23,713 nucleotides of DNA from a virus. Location: IMG/VR virus record IMGVR_UViG_3300025697_000151, positions 1 to 23,713 of that record; one strand, 5' to 3'. Each line of letters starts with the position of its first letter. Within the stretch, counting starts at the first letter, position 1. The notes under the pieces are model-generated. The model saw only the letters and a program-made list of their open reading frames with translations, did no database searches and was not told the origin of the DNA. Shown here one piece after another: positions 7,972 through 13,476 of this stretch. Position numbers and translations under genes: made by a program.

Positions 7972-8433
7972 TTATTTTTTCTCAATCGGATCCGGGGCCA
8001 ATAGGGTTAGACCCCCGGAATGTTCAATATCATGTTTGTCCGGCCAACGCTTGCTCCTGCGGTTGCGGAGCCAGAACTCGACTGCCTTTGTGTCCGGGGG
8101 GATGAACTTGTTGACTTTCTTTGTAACGATCAATTTACCCTTGCCGGTCACCAGGTCTGGGGTGGCTGAAAGTTCCTTCGTGGTCTCAGAAAAACGAAAG
8201 CCCAAGGCACGGCGCCGCAGGCTTTTTTCAATCGCATCAGAGTCGTATTCGTCTTTCCCCGCGCGTATGGAGTCGTGAAATCCCGGATGTTTCTTCTTCC
8301 AAGTTTGGAGAGTTGCTACATCAACATCGAAGATCCTGGCCAATTTCTTATCCGTAAATCCGAATTCAGCGCAAAACTCAAACGCCTTCGCTGGATAATG
8401 ATCTTGATAAACGGTTGGCCGGCCTGCTGGCAT
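7972..8433 (-). CDS. terS: Terminase small subunit
   Basis: This 153-aa protein starts MPAGRPTVYQDHYPAKAFEF and carries a helix-turn-helix-like segment, GFTDKKLARIFDVDVATLQT, followed by WKKKHPGFHDSIRAGKDEYD. This is the typical DNA-binding N-terminus of small terminases, which recognise the packaging start site and regulate TerL. The middle and C-terminal parts (EKSLRRRALGFRFSETT, AVEFWLRNRRSKRWPDKHDI) are also familiar from phage small terminases. GGGGA lies upstream of ATG 8433. The gene is first after the promoter at 8518-8547 and its hairpin leader. Its position directly before terL is canonical. Confidence 0.88.
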   Translation of the reverse strand: MPAGRPTVYQDHYPAKAFEFCAEFGFTDKKLARIFDVDVATLQTWKKKHPGFHDSIRAGKDEYDSDAIEKSLRRRALGFRFSETTKELSATPDLVTGKGKLIVTKKVNKFIPPDTKAVEFWLRNRRSKRWPDKHDIEHSGGLTLLAPDPIEKK

Positions 8434-8455
8434 GATACATCCCCGCTAGAGGTGA

Positions 8456-8490
8456 GGCATTGAGGCTCCCCCGGTGGGAACCCCAATGCC
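8456..8490 (-). promoter_or_regulatory. Long leader hairpin upstream of terS
   Basis: Read on the minus strand, the arm GGCATTGGGGTTCCC pairs with GGGAGCCTCAATGCC. The stem is 15 continuous base pairs around a 5-nt loop (ACCGG). Two of the pairs are G-U, and on the other strand both become A-C mismatches, so the fold is better for minus-strand RNA. It lies between the predicted transcription start (about 8511) and the terS start. No U tract follows on either strand, so an ordinary intrinsic terminator is unlikely. Possible roles are a 5' mRNA stabiliser, a regulatory or processing site, or part of the terminase recognition (pac/cos) region. Confidence 0.6.
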
Positions 8491-8517
8491 AAGTGAAAGG
8501 AGTAAAGAATACCCCGC

Positions 8518-8547
8518 ATTGTAAAAGAGTGATTTCTTAAATGTCAA
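8518..8547 (-). promoter_or_regulatory. Sigma70-type promoter for the packaging/head operon
   Basis: On the minus strand the sequence reads TTGACA (8547-8542), an 18-bp spacer, then TACAAT (8523-8518). The -35 is consensus and the -10 differs at one position. An A-rich tract just upstream of the -35 could act as an UP element. Transcription would begin near 8511 and read the leader hairpin and terS. The stretch AATGTCAAGC plus eight Ts (plus strand, 8540-8557) recurs exactly at the promoter of the Cro-like gene (11871-11888). Confidence 0.7.
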
Positions 8548-8559
8548 GCTTTTTTTTGA

Positions 8560-9018
8560 TTAAAACCCAATTCCCATCCCGATATGAAAGTTATTACCCA
8601 CCGCCCCAGCCTCAATCCCAATCGTGATAGACTGCCAATAAACCCTGTATTCTTGTGGAATAAAATGAGTAATTACAGGGTGTAGAATCCCCGTGGTTAA
8701 AAAATATAGATCGACCTTGCCCTTGCTTGGCGCCCGCCCCAGGATAGGGTTGGTCTCATAAAATTCATTCCAATCCGCGCTCCGGGTCTGGAGCCAGTCC
8801 GCGCAATGGAGTGTTAGGTAGGTCCCCTCCAGTATCTTATCCGTCTTTGTCCACGGATCGGAGTGGATGCAGCCTGGCAGGCACAGGGATATCAAGATCA
8901 TTATTACCGGCATTTTATACCACTTCCTCTCCATGCGCTTTAGGACTGCCCTTAGCCTAATTATTTTACGGCCCAGCCGCTCACGGGGGGTCAGTTTCGG
9001 GTCTTTTGGCGTTTTCAT
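8560..9018 (-). CDS. Putative membrane lipoprotein, 152 aa
   Basis: The N-terminus is basic, then MPVIMILISLCLPGC forms a signal sequence with a lipobox (LPGC, Cys50). The mature part has DWLQTRSADWNEFYETNPIL and GRAPSKGKVDLYFLTTGIL, followed by hydrophobic helices and GNNFHIGMGIGF. I have seen this ETNPIL/GxxPS pattern in a family of phage and bacterial membrane proteins of unknown function. ATG 9018 has AAGGGGAA upstream. ATG 8913 is an alternative that would give a more usual 14-residue signal before the lipid Cys (117 aa). It is the last gene of the minus-strand early operon. It may be an envelope-modifying protein, such as one for superinfection exclusion, or a lysis accessory. This is only inference. 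Confidence 0.7.
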   Translation of the reverse strand: MKTPKDPKLTPRERLGRKIIRLRAVLKRMERKWYKMPVIMILISLCLPGCIHSDPWTKTDKILEGTYLTLHCADWLQTRSADWNEFYETNPILGRAPSKGKVDLYFLTTGILHPVITHFIPQEYRVYWQSITIGIEAGAVGNNFHIGMGIGF

Positions 9019-9041
9019 CTTGTTCCCCTTTCAATTCCAGA

Positions 9042-9158
9042 TCAATCCAAAAGACAAAGTGCAACAAAACAACAAATGCCATATGCCATGGCCACCAGTT
9101 CCAACCGCCCTCTATCCCCAAAAAATTCCCGAATGTTGCTCGCAATACGTTTCTTCAT
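9042..9158 (-). CDS. Small single-span membrane peptide, 38 aa
   Basis: This short ORF starts at ATG 9158 with AAAGGGGAA upstream, directly after the VRR-NUC stop codon. The peptide has a basic N-terminus (MKKRIASNIREFFGDRGR) and then a hydrophobic segment (LVAMAYGICCFVALCLL) ending at Asp-stop. This is the profile of a small inner-membrane peptide with its N-terminus in the cytoplasm. The gap it fills, between the nuclease and the lipoprotein, would otherwise be an unusual 141-base hole in a tightly packed operon. I do not recognise it. Confidence 0.6.
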   Translation of the reverse strand: MKKRIASNIREFFGDRGRLELVAMAYGICCFVALCLLD

Positions 9159-9159
9159 C

Positions 9160-9537
9160 TCATTCCCCTTTCAATTCCCGTTGAATTATCTCCACAACCC
9201 TCTTGAACGACCTGGCTTGAAAAACGTGATGACCTAAATATTCTAAGATCAACCGCTTTTCCTTCTGCTCCTTCCGGAAAGTTCCACTTTCAGATTTCAG
9301 CTCAATCAACACAATTTTACCACCTGGGAGAAATATGAAGTTATCCGGCCACCCCGGTTCATTCTTTTTCCGGCTTCGATCATGGAAGCACGGCCACCCG
9401 TTTTCTTTGCAATAATCGAGTACCTTTTGTTGGAGCCCGGATTCAAGGCCAGGGTCTGGGGTGTCCTCTGCGTCCGCATCCTTACAGGCCGCTCGCCGTC
9501 CGCGAAGCTCATCAATGTCTTTTTGTGTCCAGTTCAT
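9160..9537 (-). CDS. VRR-NUC domain nuclease
   Basis: This 125-aa protein is a compact PD-(D/E)XK-type nuclease of the VRR-NUC group. Glu32 (LESGLQQKVLDYC) lies in the first helix. HDRSRKKNEPGWPD contains Asp65, and KIVLIELKSESG contains the E-x-K pair Glu79/Lys81. Gln91 and HHVFQARSF complete the fold. Such stand-alone phage proteins are thought to cut branched or flap DNA during replication and recombination. The start ATG overlaps the previous stop (ATGA), with GAGGAT upstream. It lies in the replication operon with the O-like initiator, fitting a role in resolving replication intermediates. The N-terminal 30 residues are a poorly conserved acidic linker. Confidence 0.88.
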   Translation of the reverse strand: MNWTQKDIDELRGRRAACKDADAEDTPDPGLESGLQQKVLDYCKENGWPCFHDRSRKKNEPGWPDNFIFLPGGKIVLIELKSESGTFRKEQKEKRLILEYLGHHVFQARSFKRVVEIIQRELKGE

Positions 9538-10001
9538 CGTATCCTCGTGAGGACCGATATTCTTTGCCTACCAACTAAGCCGCACCCTCCGGAGCCCACA
9601 AAGATAATCAGGTCTTCTTCTAACTTGACCAGCCGCGGGATACTTGAAGTATTTGAAAACTGGAAGGACATTAATTCTTCTGTGTATATCTGGTAGGTTG
9701 GATCATCTGGATTTTGTGAAGAACACCCGCCCTCAGACGCTAATCCAATGGCTGCGAACGATCCGCTAATTAGCCTGTAAGTGCTATCTGGGTATATTTC
9801 CAAGTGTCCAGTTGATACGAATAATTCCTCTTGGTTGTAGTTTTCAATAAGCCATTCTCCATCGATTACCTCAACAAGTTCAATGCTATTGGCGATATCC
9901 ACTGCATAGGCTTTTTCATCCCCGCCTCCACCACAGGATAATAGGGCCAACCCCAAACAAAAGACAACTCCTGCTACCAGCTTTGTTATTGTATTCGCCA
10001 T
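9534..10001 (-). CDS. Putative lipoprotein of early operon, 155 aa
   Basis: ATG 10001 is chosen because AAAGGGGAAAGGAGC lies just upstream. A frame opening at 10028 would swallow that ribosome site. The signal sequence MANTITKLVAGVVFCLGLAL is followed by LSC, a lipobox with Cys23, then a Gly run. The mature part contains VEVIDGEWLIENYNQEELFV and GHLEIYPDSTYRLISG. This looks like the small beta-sheet 'lipocalin-like' layout of many bacterial lipoproteins, with several Cys residues (GGCSSQNP, GSGGCGLVG). The function is unknown. Its place between replication genes is odd for an envelope protein. Phage-encoded lipoproteins can block superinfection, which is one hypothesis. Confidence 0.75.
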   Translation of the reverse strand: MANTITKLVAGVVFCLGLALLSCGGGGDEKAYAVDIANSIELVEVIDGEWLIENYNQEELFVSTGHLEIYPDSTYRLISGSFAAIGLASEGGCSSQNPDDPTYQIYTEELMSFQFSNTSSIPRLVKLEEDLIIFVGSGGCGLVGRQRISVLTRIR

Positions 10002-10028
10002 TTTAAAGCTCCTTTCCCCTTTCTGCAT

Positions 10029-10517
10029 TTATTTTAAACTCCGCCCTTTCGTAACCCCTTCCAGCAATTCAACGACTTTCCCATCGATTAATACGGGCAT
10101 CTTTTTTTCATCCAGGCTCTCGTAATGCTCAACAAATCTCTTTTCGATCCATTTGAGTTCATCATAATCCCGAGCCATTAACCATGACCAGTCTCCAATG
10201 CGCCTTAACGCTTCGCGCACTTTAGGGTTTTCAGGCTCACGGCCTTGCTCAAGGCACTCCATCACCACCCCCCAAGATTCTAGCCCTTTGGAGGCTGTAC
10301 TCCCGATAATCGCAGCCCTGATCTCTCCGGGCTTAGGGAAGCTTGCAAAGGTTCTGCTTCTTACAATTTCCATAATTGCGCCCTTGACCTGGGCAATATC
10401 GAATTCATAAAGAGCATTGAAATACATTTCTGTCTTAATGGCTGAAGGCTGGCCATCGAATACCTCTGACAGCCCGATCATTAAATCAGCGAACATGATT
10501 TCATCCTGTGGCTGCAT
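10029..10517 (-). CDS. Replicative helicase loader/inhibitor (G39P-like)
   Basis: This 162-aa protein contains ADLMIGLSEVFDGQPS, EMYFNALYEFDIAQVKGAI and RSRTFASFPKPGEIRAAI in its first 75 residues. This helical pattern, ending in F-P-K-P-x-E-I-R, is the signature of the G39P-like N-terminal domain. In phage SPP1 G39P binds the replicative helicase and delivers it to the origin protein. The C-terminal part (DWSWLMARDYDELKWIEKRF) is charged helix. The gene overlaps the end of the O-like initiator gene in another frame, with AAGGAGACAAG before its ATG. The pairing copies the lambda O/P and SPP1 gp38/gp39 arrangement. A DnaC-type loader is unlikely because there is no Walker motif. Confidence 0.72.
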   Translation of the reverse strand: MQPQDEIMFADLMIGLSEVFDGQPSAIKTEMYFNALYEFDIAQVKGAIMEIVRSRTFASFPKPGEIRAAIIGSTASKGLESWGVVMECLEQGREPENPKVREALRRIGDWSWLMARDYDELKWIEKRFVEHYESLDEKKMPVLIDGKVVELLEGVTKGRSLK

Positions 10518-11370
10518 CTTGTCTCCTTTCCTGCCGAATTTTTAACCATTGCTCAATTCCGAGATTCTTTTTAGATCCATTGTCCCTATGATAACGGCCA
10601 TTCAAGACTTTTGTCATATTGGTTGGTCTAATTATCCATTCAAGATCTGATTGAAAGTCTGTTTTCTTACCCATTAAAAACTCTGATTCACCAACATAGG
10701 CAAAATACTGATCCCACCATTTTAGATTTTGTCGGTCTGGTTTCTCTCTCCAGCGAGCCCTTAGAATCTTCCGGAGGTGTTCCGGCCAAGATTGAATTTT
10801 TGGTAAAGCCGGAAGGATTTCATGGTAGAGTTTTGTTATCTCGTTATGAGGACAAGCTGGATGTTTCTCACTCTCGCCTTCCCCTTCGGAAGGCAAAGGG
10901 TCTCCAGTGTTATTGTCTTTTGTAACAGTGTCTTTTGTATAAGTGTCTTTTGTGGTACCCTTTTTCGGTAACGTCAAATTACCTTTTTCGGTAACGTACG
11001 TTACCTTTTTCGGTAACGTTACCTTTTTCGGTAACGTGAGCCATTCATCAAAATCCTTTTGAAATCCATAAGTTACAGTAAGGTCGTTACCTTTTTTGGT
11101 AAAGCGAGACGTAGCGTTACCTTTTTTGGTAATGAGGTTCATAGAAAGCAGCTTCTTGATCCCCATCGATACGTGAGGCTTAGAGATCCCAGTACATTCA
11201 ACAAATTGAGAGAGGGAAATAGAATCAGTCAATTTATTCCACCCATAAGTTTTCCGCAGAATCACGTCCAATATCTGACGAGCCTCCCCAGGAATCCTTG
11301 TTCGTCCCAGGGCTTCCATAATCTCATTGGATATCGCCGTGTAGCCATCTTCCTTTTGAGGTGATGCCAT
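10501..11370 (-). CDS. Replication initiator, lambda O-like (Phage_rep_O N-terminal domain)
   Basis: This is a 289-aa protein. Residues 9-75 (GYTAISNEIMEALGRTRIPG, ARQILDVILRKTYGWNKL, DSISLSQFVECTGISKPHVS) are the winged-helix domain of phage replication protein O, which binds origin iterons. Residues 80-155 are a low-complexity linker encoded by the iterons and a 15-bp repeat. Its peptides look repetitive (LPKKVT, VTEKGN, TKDT) only because the DNA is. The C-terminal domain (IQSWPEHLRKILRARWREKP, LKWWDQYFAYVGESEF) is typical of O-like proteins and should contact the helicase loader encoded next. The origin lies inside the gene, as in lambda. GGGGACC precedes ATG 11370. Confidence 0.88.
   Translation of the reverse strand: MASPQKEDGYTAISNEIMEALGRTRIPGEARQILDVILRKTYGWNKLTDSISLSQFVECTGISKPHVSMGIKKLLSMNLITKKGNATSRFTKKGNDLTVTYGFQKDFDEWLTLPKKVTLPKKVTYVTEKGNLTLPKKGTTKDTYTKDTVTKDNNTGDPLPSEGEGESEKHPACPHNEITKLYHEILPALPKIQSWPEHLRKILRARWREKPDRQNLKWWDQYFAYVGESEFLMGKKTDFQSDLEWIIRPTNMTKVLNGRYHRDNGSKKNLGIEQWLKIRQERRQDAATG
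10914..10956. repeat. Tandem 15-bp repeat inside the initiator gene
   Basis: Three head-to-tail copies occur on the plus strand: TGTCTTTTGTAACAG, TGTCTTTTGTATAAG and TGTCTTTTGTGG (truncated or diverged). They start at 10914, 10929 and 10944. They encode the TKDT-type repeats of the initiator linker and directly adjoin the iteron array. They are A/T-rich and could be part of the origin, for example as an unwinding element, or may simply be a slipped repeat in a linker. Confidence 0.65.
10955..11133. repeat. Iteron array: probable phage replication origin
   Basis: Six copies of an 18-bp dyad, consensus GTTACCTTTTTCGGTAAC, are visible. Two are exact (11000-11017 and 11018-11035). One differs at the first base (10978-10995). 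Two end in GGTAAA or GGTAAT with a T6 centre (11086-11103 and 11116-11133). One is degenerate, with a shifted left arm (about 10954-10972). Start-to-start distances are 22, 18, 68 and 30 bases. The array is within the O-like gene, and the peptides are read in two different frames, so the DNA, not the protein, is what is repeated. By analogy to lambda, it is the binding site of the initiator. Confidence 0.82.
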
Positions 11371-11377
11371 AGGTCCC

Positions 11378-11569
11378 CTATTTTTCCGAAGCCTTTTCCA
11401 AGATACTCTCGCTATATGGCTTATGGCTAAGGCTTCCCTCAGGCCTGAAGCTCCAACCTAAATAAAAGCTGCGGTCCTTGCGTAACCCAGGCAAAACCAG
11501 CTGCTCCCCGTTTATAGTTCCCGTAAAGAATGGTCTTTCTTTCATCTTCACCCTATCCCCCATTTCCAT
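11378..11569 (-). CDS. Hypothetical small early protein, 63 aa
   Basis: ATG 11569 follows a strong AAGGAGGTTTCTT site, so I prefer it to the upstream ATG at 11587, which lies within that region. The product begins MEMGDRVKMKERPFFTGTIN, which resembles a small SH3-like beta barrel: 'GDRV' then 'G.I.G' turns. It continues with LRKDRSFYLGWSFRPEGSLS. It could bind nucleic acid or protein. It lies between the Cro-like regulator and the initiator in the early operon. Its exact role is unknown to me. Confidence 0.65.
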   Translation of the reverse strand: MEMGDRVKMKERPFFTGTINGEQLVLPGLRKDRSFYLGWSFRPEGSLSHKPYSESILEKASEK

Positions 11570-11648
11570 AAGAAACCTCCTTCCCATCTTTATTTACGCC
11601 ATACCTCTCCATGATTTACCCCCTTGCATGAGACCTGTGCCGGGAGCT

Positions 11649-11843
11649 TTAAATCAACAAATCTTTAGGATCACAATTCAGAGCCTTTGCCAACCGATTG
11701 ATCGTCTTGAGCGTCAAATCTTTTGGGTTATAGAAATAATACCCGACCGCCTGACGAGTCATGTGAAGCAAGTCCCCAAGCGCCTGATATGTCAGCCCCT
11801 GTCGATCCATTTCCATCTTCAGTTTTTTTGTATTTAGTTTCAT
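11649..11843 (-). CDS. Cro/XRE-family transcriptional regulator
   Basis: This 64-aa protein consists almost only of a helix-turn-helix of the XRE/Cro type: LTYQALGDLLHMTRQAVGYY, with the recognition helix around TRQAVGYYF, then TLKTINRLAKALNCDPKDLL. It has no C-terminal dimerisation or cleavage domain, so a Cro-like role fits better than a LexA/CI-type repressor. It would bind the divergent control region at 11844-11985 and govern both early transcripts. No Shine-Dalgarno site precedes ATG 11843, and the likely promoter would start transcription at or near this ATG. A leaderless mRNA is therefore possible. Confidence 0.85.
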   Translation of the reverse strand: MKLNTKKLKMEMDRQGLTYQALGDLLHMTRQAVGYYFYNPKDLTLKTINRLAKALNCDPKDLLI

Positions 11844-11849
11844 GGCTGA

Positions 11850-11878
11850 ACGGTACTATTGATTTAAAAGAATGTCAA
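11850..11878 (-). promoter_or_regulatory. Probable promoter of the Cro-like gene / leftward early operon
   Basis: On the minus strand TTGACA (11878-11873) is followed after 17 bp by TACCGT (11855-11850), a weak -10. Upstream is an A9 tract. The block AATGTCAAGC plus T8 on the plus strand (11871-11888) is shared with the terS promoter. The start point would fall close to the ATG at 11843. The weak -10 suggests that activity could depend on a regulator. Confidence 0.5.
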
Positions 11879-11895
11879 GCTTTTTTTTTACAGGC

Positions 11896-11909
11896 ATCAA
11901 GGTGTTGAT
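11896..11909. promoter_or_regulatory. Possible operator dyad in the divergent control region
   Basis: ATCAA-GGTG-TTGAT is a perfect dyad midway between the two divergent promoters. A second dyad, CCTTG-A-CAAGG (11953-11963), covers the -35 of the rightward promoter. The two do not share a core, so they need not bind the same protein. Both are candidates for Cro-like regulator binding, based only on symmetry and position. Confidence 0.35.
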
Positions 11910-11954
11910 TTGTCTGGATAATCACGTTTTATTGAATCTATAGCAAAATAATCC

Positions 11955-11984
11955 TTGACAAGGGGTTTCCGGTTGGTCTATGAT
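11955..11984 (+). promoter_or_regulatory. Rightward early promoter
   Basis: TTGACA (11955-11960), an 18-bp spacer and TATGAT (11979-11984) form a good sigma70-type promoter. The start would be near 11991, followed by AAAAAGGAGAG and the first small ORF. The -35 lies inside the dyad CCTTGACAAGG, so a repressor bound there would block polymerase. Confidence 0.72.
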
Positions 11985-12014
11985 GCAGGCAACTTTATAA
12001 AAAAGGAGAGAATC

Positions 12015-12122
12015 ATGAAAAGTAAGAGGCTGGAACAATTAATTGTATGGCTTTGCTGGGCCGTTGTTTTCACCGCCTTTGGGTACTTTTGGCATTTTCG
12101 TGCAACTGGAGGATGGTCATGA
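12015..12122 (+). CDS. Small single-span membrane peptide, 35 aa
   Basis: This is the first ORF after the rightward promoter. AAAAAGGAGAGAATC gives an excellent ribosome site before ATG 12015. The peptide starts MKSKRLEQLIVWLCWAVVFT and includes a hydrophobic Trp-rich span to about residue 26, then a short polar end. Its stop overlaps the next start (ATGA), so it is part of the operon. It resembles no family I know. A small early peptide acting at the host membrane is a reasonable guess. Confidence 0.65.
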   Translation: MKSKRLEQLIVWLCWAVVFTAFGYFWHFRATGGWS

Positions 12123-12289
12123 AAATCACATTTACATGGTGGAGCTGGAGAAACGGGCAGAATCGGAAGGAAATAGTCCTAACGAAAATCAAAAACGGCT
12201 ACCCTTCCAAGAAGTCATACAAGCGGTTCGAGCAGGCCGTGGAAGAACTTAACGGGAAGAAAATCAGGATAGTGGTAAAGGAGGTTTAA
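12119..12289 (+). CDS. Hypothetical small basic protein, 56 aa
   Basis: I choose ATG 12119 because GGAGG lies 6 nt upstream and the ATGA overlap with the previous ORF implies coupling. A longer reading from 12047 would overlap the membrane peptide. The product is basic and Trp-rich at its start (MKITFTWWSWRNGQNRKEIV), then KNGYPSKKSYKRFEQAVEEL and a beta-like end, KKIRIVVKEV. The layout (strand, helix, strand) could bind nucleic acid. It is directly followed by the putative annealing protein, with no intergenic base. The family is not recognised. Confidence 0.65.
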   Translation: MKITFTWWSWRNGQNRKEIVLTKIKNGYPSKKSYKRFEQAVEELNGKKIRIVVKEV

Positions 12290-13438
12290 ATGGAACAAAC
12301 AGCACAAGATATAAACGCAACATTGGAAAGATTCAAGAAAGAAGGCGCTCACCTATTATTGCCGTCAACGTACATTTCAGAACTCCCGCCATATCACAAG
12401 ATCGTGGTGGATAAAGTGTTTTTGGCAGCCGATACGGATGAGCGGGACGTGTACATGCAGGATAAAGGATATGGTCAGAAGCAAGCTAAATACGCTATTG
12501 CCCGGCAGGGCCTCATGAAGCTGGCAAATGCCGCAGGTATCATGTGGGACCCTGCGAGGTGTATCCGGTTGGACGACCGGAGGGACAGGGGTTACGTGGC
12601 TTACCAGGCCGTGGCTGGTCTGAAAAAAATTGACGGCTCCCCCCTCTTCTTCAAGGCCGAATATGATCTTGATTTTGAGGTGATTGAGGATGAGATTACG
12701 GAGGGGTACGAGAATAAACGTAAAGGGTTTGACGGTAGCGAAAGAGACAGCGGAAAGTGGTGGCATAAAATGGACGAAGCCGCACAGGACGCCTATATCG
12801 ATAAATGTATCCGCCGGGACATGCTCCAAAAGCGGAAGCATAAATCGAAACTTGCAGAGACCGGAGCCATGACCCGCGTTGTCCGGGCACTTCTTAACCT
12901 CAAATCGACCTACACGGCGAAAGAGCTTGAGAAACCGTTTATCGTGGTCAGGACGGTGTTCCAGCCTGACTATTCAGATCCTGATACAAAGAAAGCCTTG
13001 GCCGAGGCATCAGTGCAGGCCGTTGCCGGAGTGTTTGGCCCTGCCAGGCAACTACAATTGACGGATGCCCCGGTCAACGTAACCCCCGTGGCCACAACTG
13101 AGTTCCCGGACGATATCCCAGAGGCGCCAGAAGCTGAACCCGGAGATGAGGCCCCGGAAGAGCCAGAGGGTGAAGGGTTCCCAGACCCCGTGACTGCCGA
13201 TTTCCTGACCCTGAGCGTAGAGGATCGAATTACAACCATAGCCGAGGCAGCGAAGCAGCGGGGGATTAAAGACAATAGGGCACTATGGGAGTTCTATCAA
13301 GCCGAGACCGGGAAAAACCCCCCGAAAACCGTCAAAAAGATGCCGGAAGAGGATATGCTTAAATTGTGGCGGGCTCTTATGGCTTTGGAGATAGAAGCGC
13401 CAAAGACTGAGATCCCCGACGACGATATCCCTTTTTAA
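12290..13438 (+). CDS. Putative ssDNA-binding/annealing (recombination) protein with SSB-like C-terminal tip
   Basis: This 382-aa protein has a core at about 20-250: LLLPSTYISELPPYHKIVVD, KYAIARQGLMKLANAAGIMW, DDRRDRGYVAYQAVAG, RRDMLQKRKHKSKLAETGAM and TRVVRALLNLKSTYTAKELE. The order (beta-rich part, then a Lys/Arg helix with 'AETGAM.RVVRALL') is reminiscent of phage single-strand annealing proteins of the RecT/Sak/Erf kinds, in which such a helix lines the DNA groove. This is a likeness, not a proven homology. A Pro/Glu-rich linker follows (about 265-300), then a small helical region and the extreme end IPDDDIPF, nearly identical to the end of bacterial SSB. Strong AGGAGG at the start. Neighbours are SbcD, SbcC and a RecB-like nuclease. 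Confidence 0.55.
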   Translation: MEQTAQDINATLERFKKEGAHLLLPSTYISELPPYHKIVVDKVFLAADTDERDVYMQDKGYGQKQAKYAIARQGLMKLANAAGIMWDPARCIRLDDRRDRGYVAYQAVAGLKKIDGSPLFFKAEYDLDFEVIEDEITEGYENKRKGFDGSERDSGKWWHKMDEAAQDAYIDKCIRRDMLQKRKHKSKLAETGAMTRVVRALLNLKSTYTAKELEKPFIVVRTVFQPDYSDPDTKKALAEASVQAVAGVFGPARQLQLTDAPVNVTPVATTEFPDDIPEAPEAEPGDEAPEEPEGEGFPDPVTADFLTLSVEDRITTIAEAAKQRGIKDNRALWEFYQAETGKNPPKTVKKMPEEDMLKLWRALMALEIEAPKTEIPDDDIPF

Positions 13439-13476
13439 GAAAAGCAGGTGATCGACACATTATCCAGGAGGAACCC

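Noticed and set aside
8456-8490. Intrinsic terminator
   Set aside because: A strong stem is present, but no T/U tract follows on either strand, and it lies between a promoter and terS.
10955-11133. CRISPR-like repeat array
   Set aside because: Repeats are 18 bp with uneven spacing, two are in direct contact, and all lie inside a coding gene; there are no unique spacers of equal length.
11553-11612. 19-codon ORF from ATG 11612, MERYGVNKDGKEVSYGNGG
   Set aside because: It has a G-rich upstream site but overlaps the start and ribosome site of the 63-aa gene and is too short to support without conservation.
12047-12118. N-terminal extension of the 56-aa ORF from 12047
   Set aside because: It would overlap the membrane peptide in another frame, and a GGAGG site with an ATGA junction supports ATG 12119.
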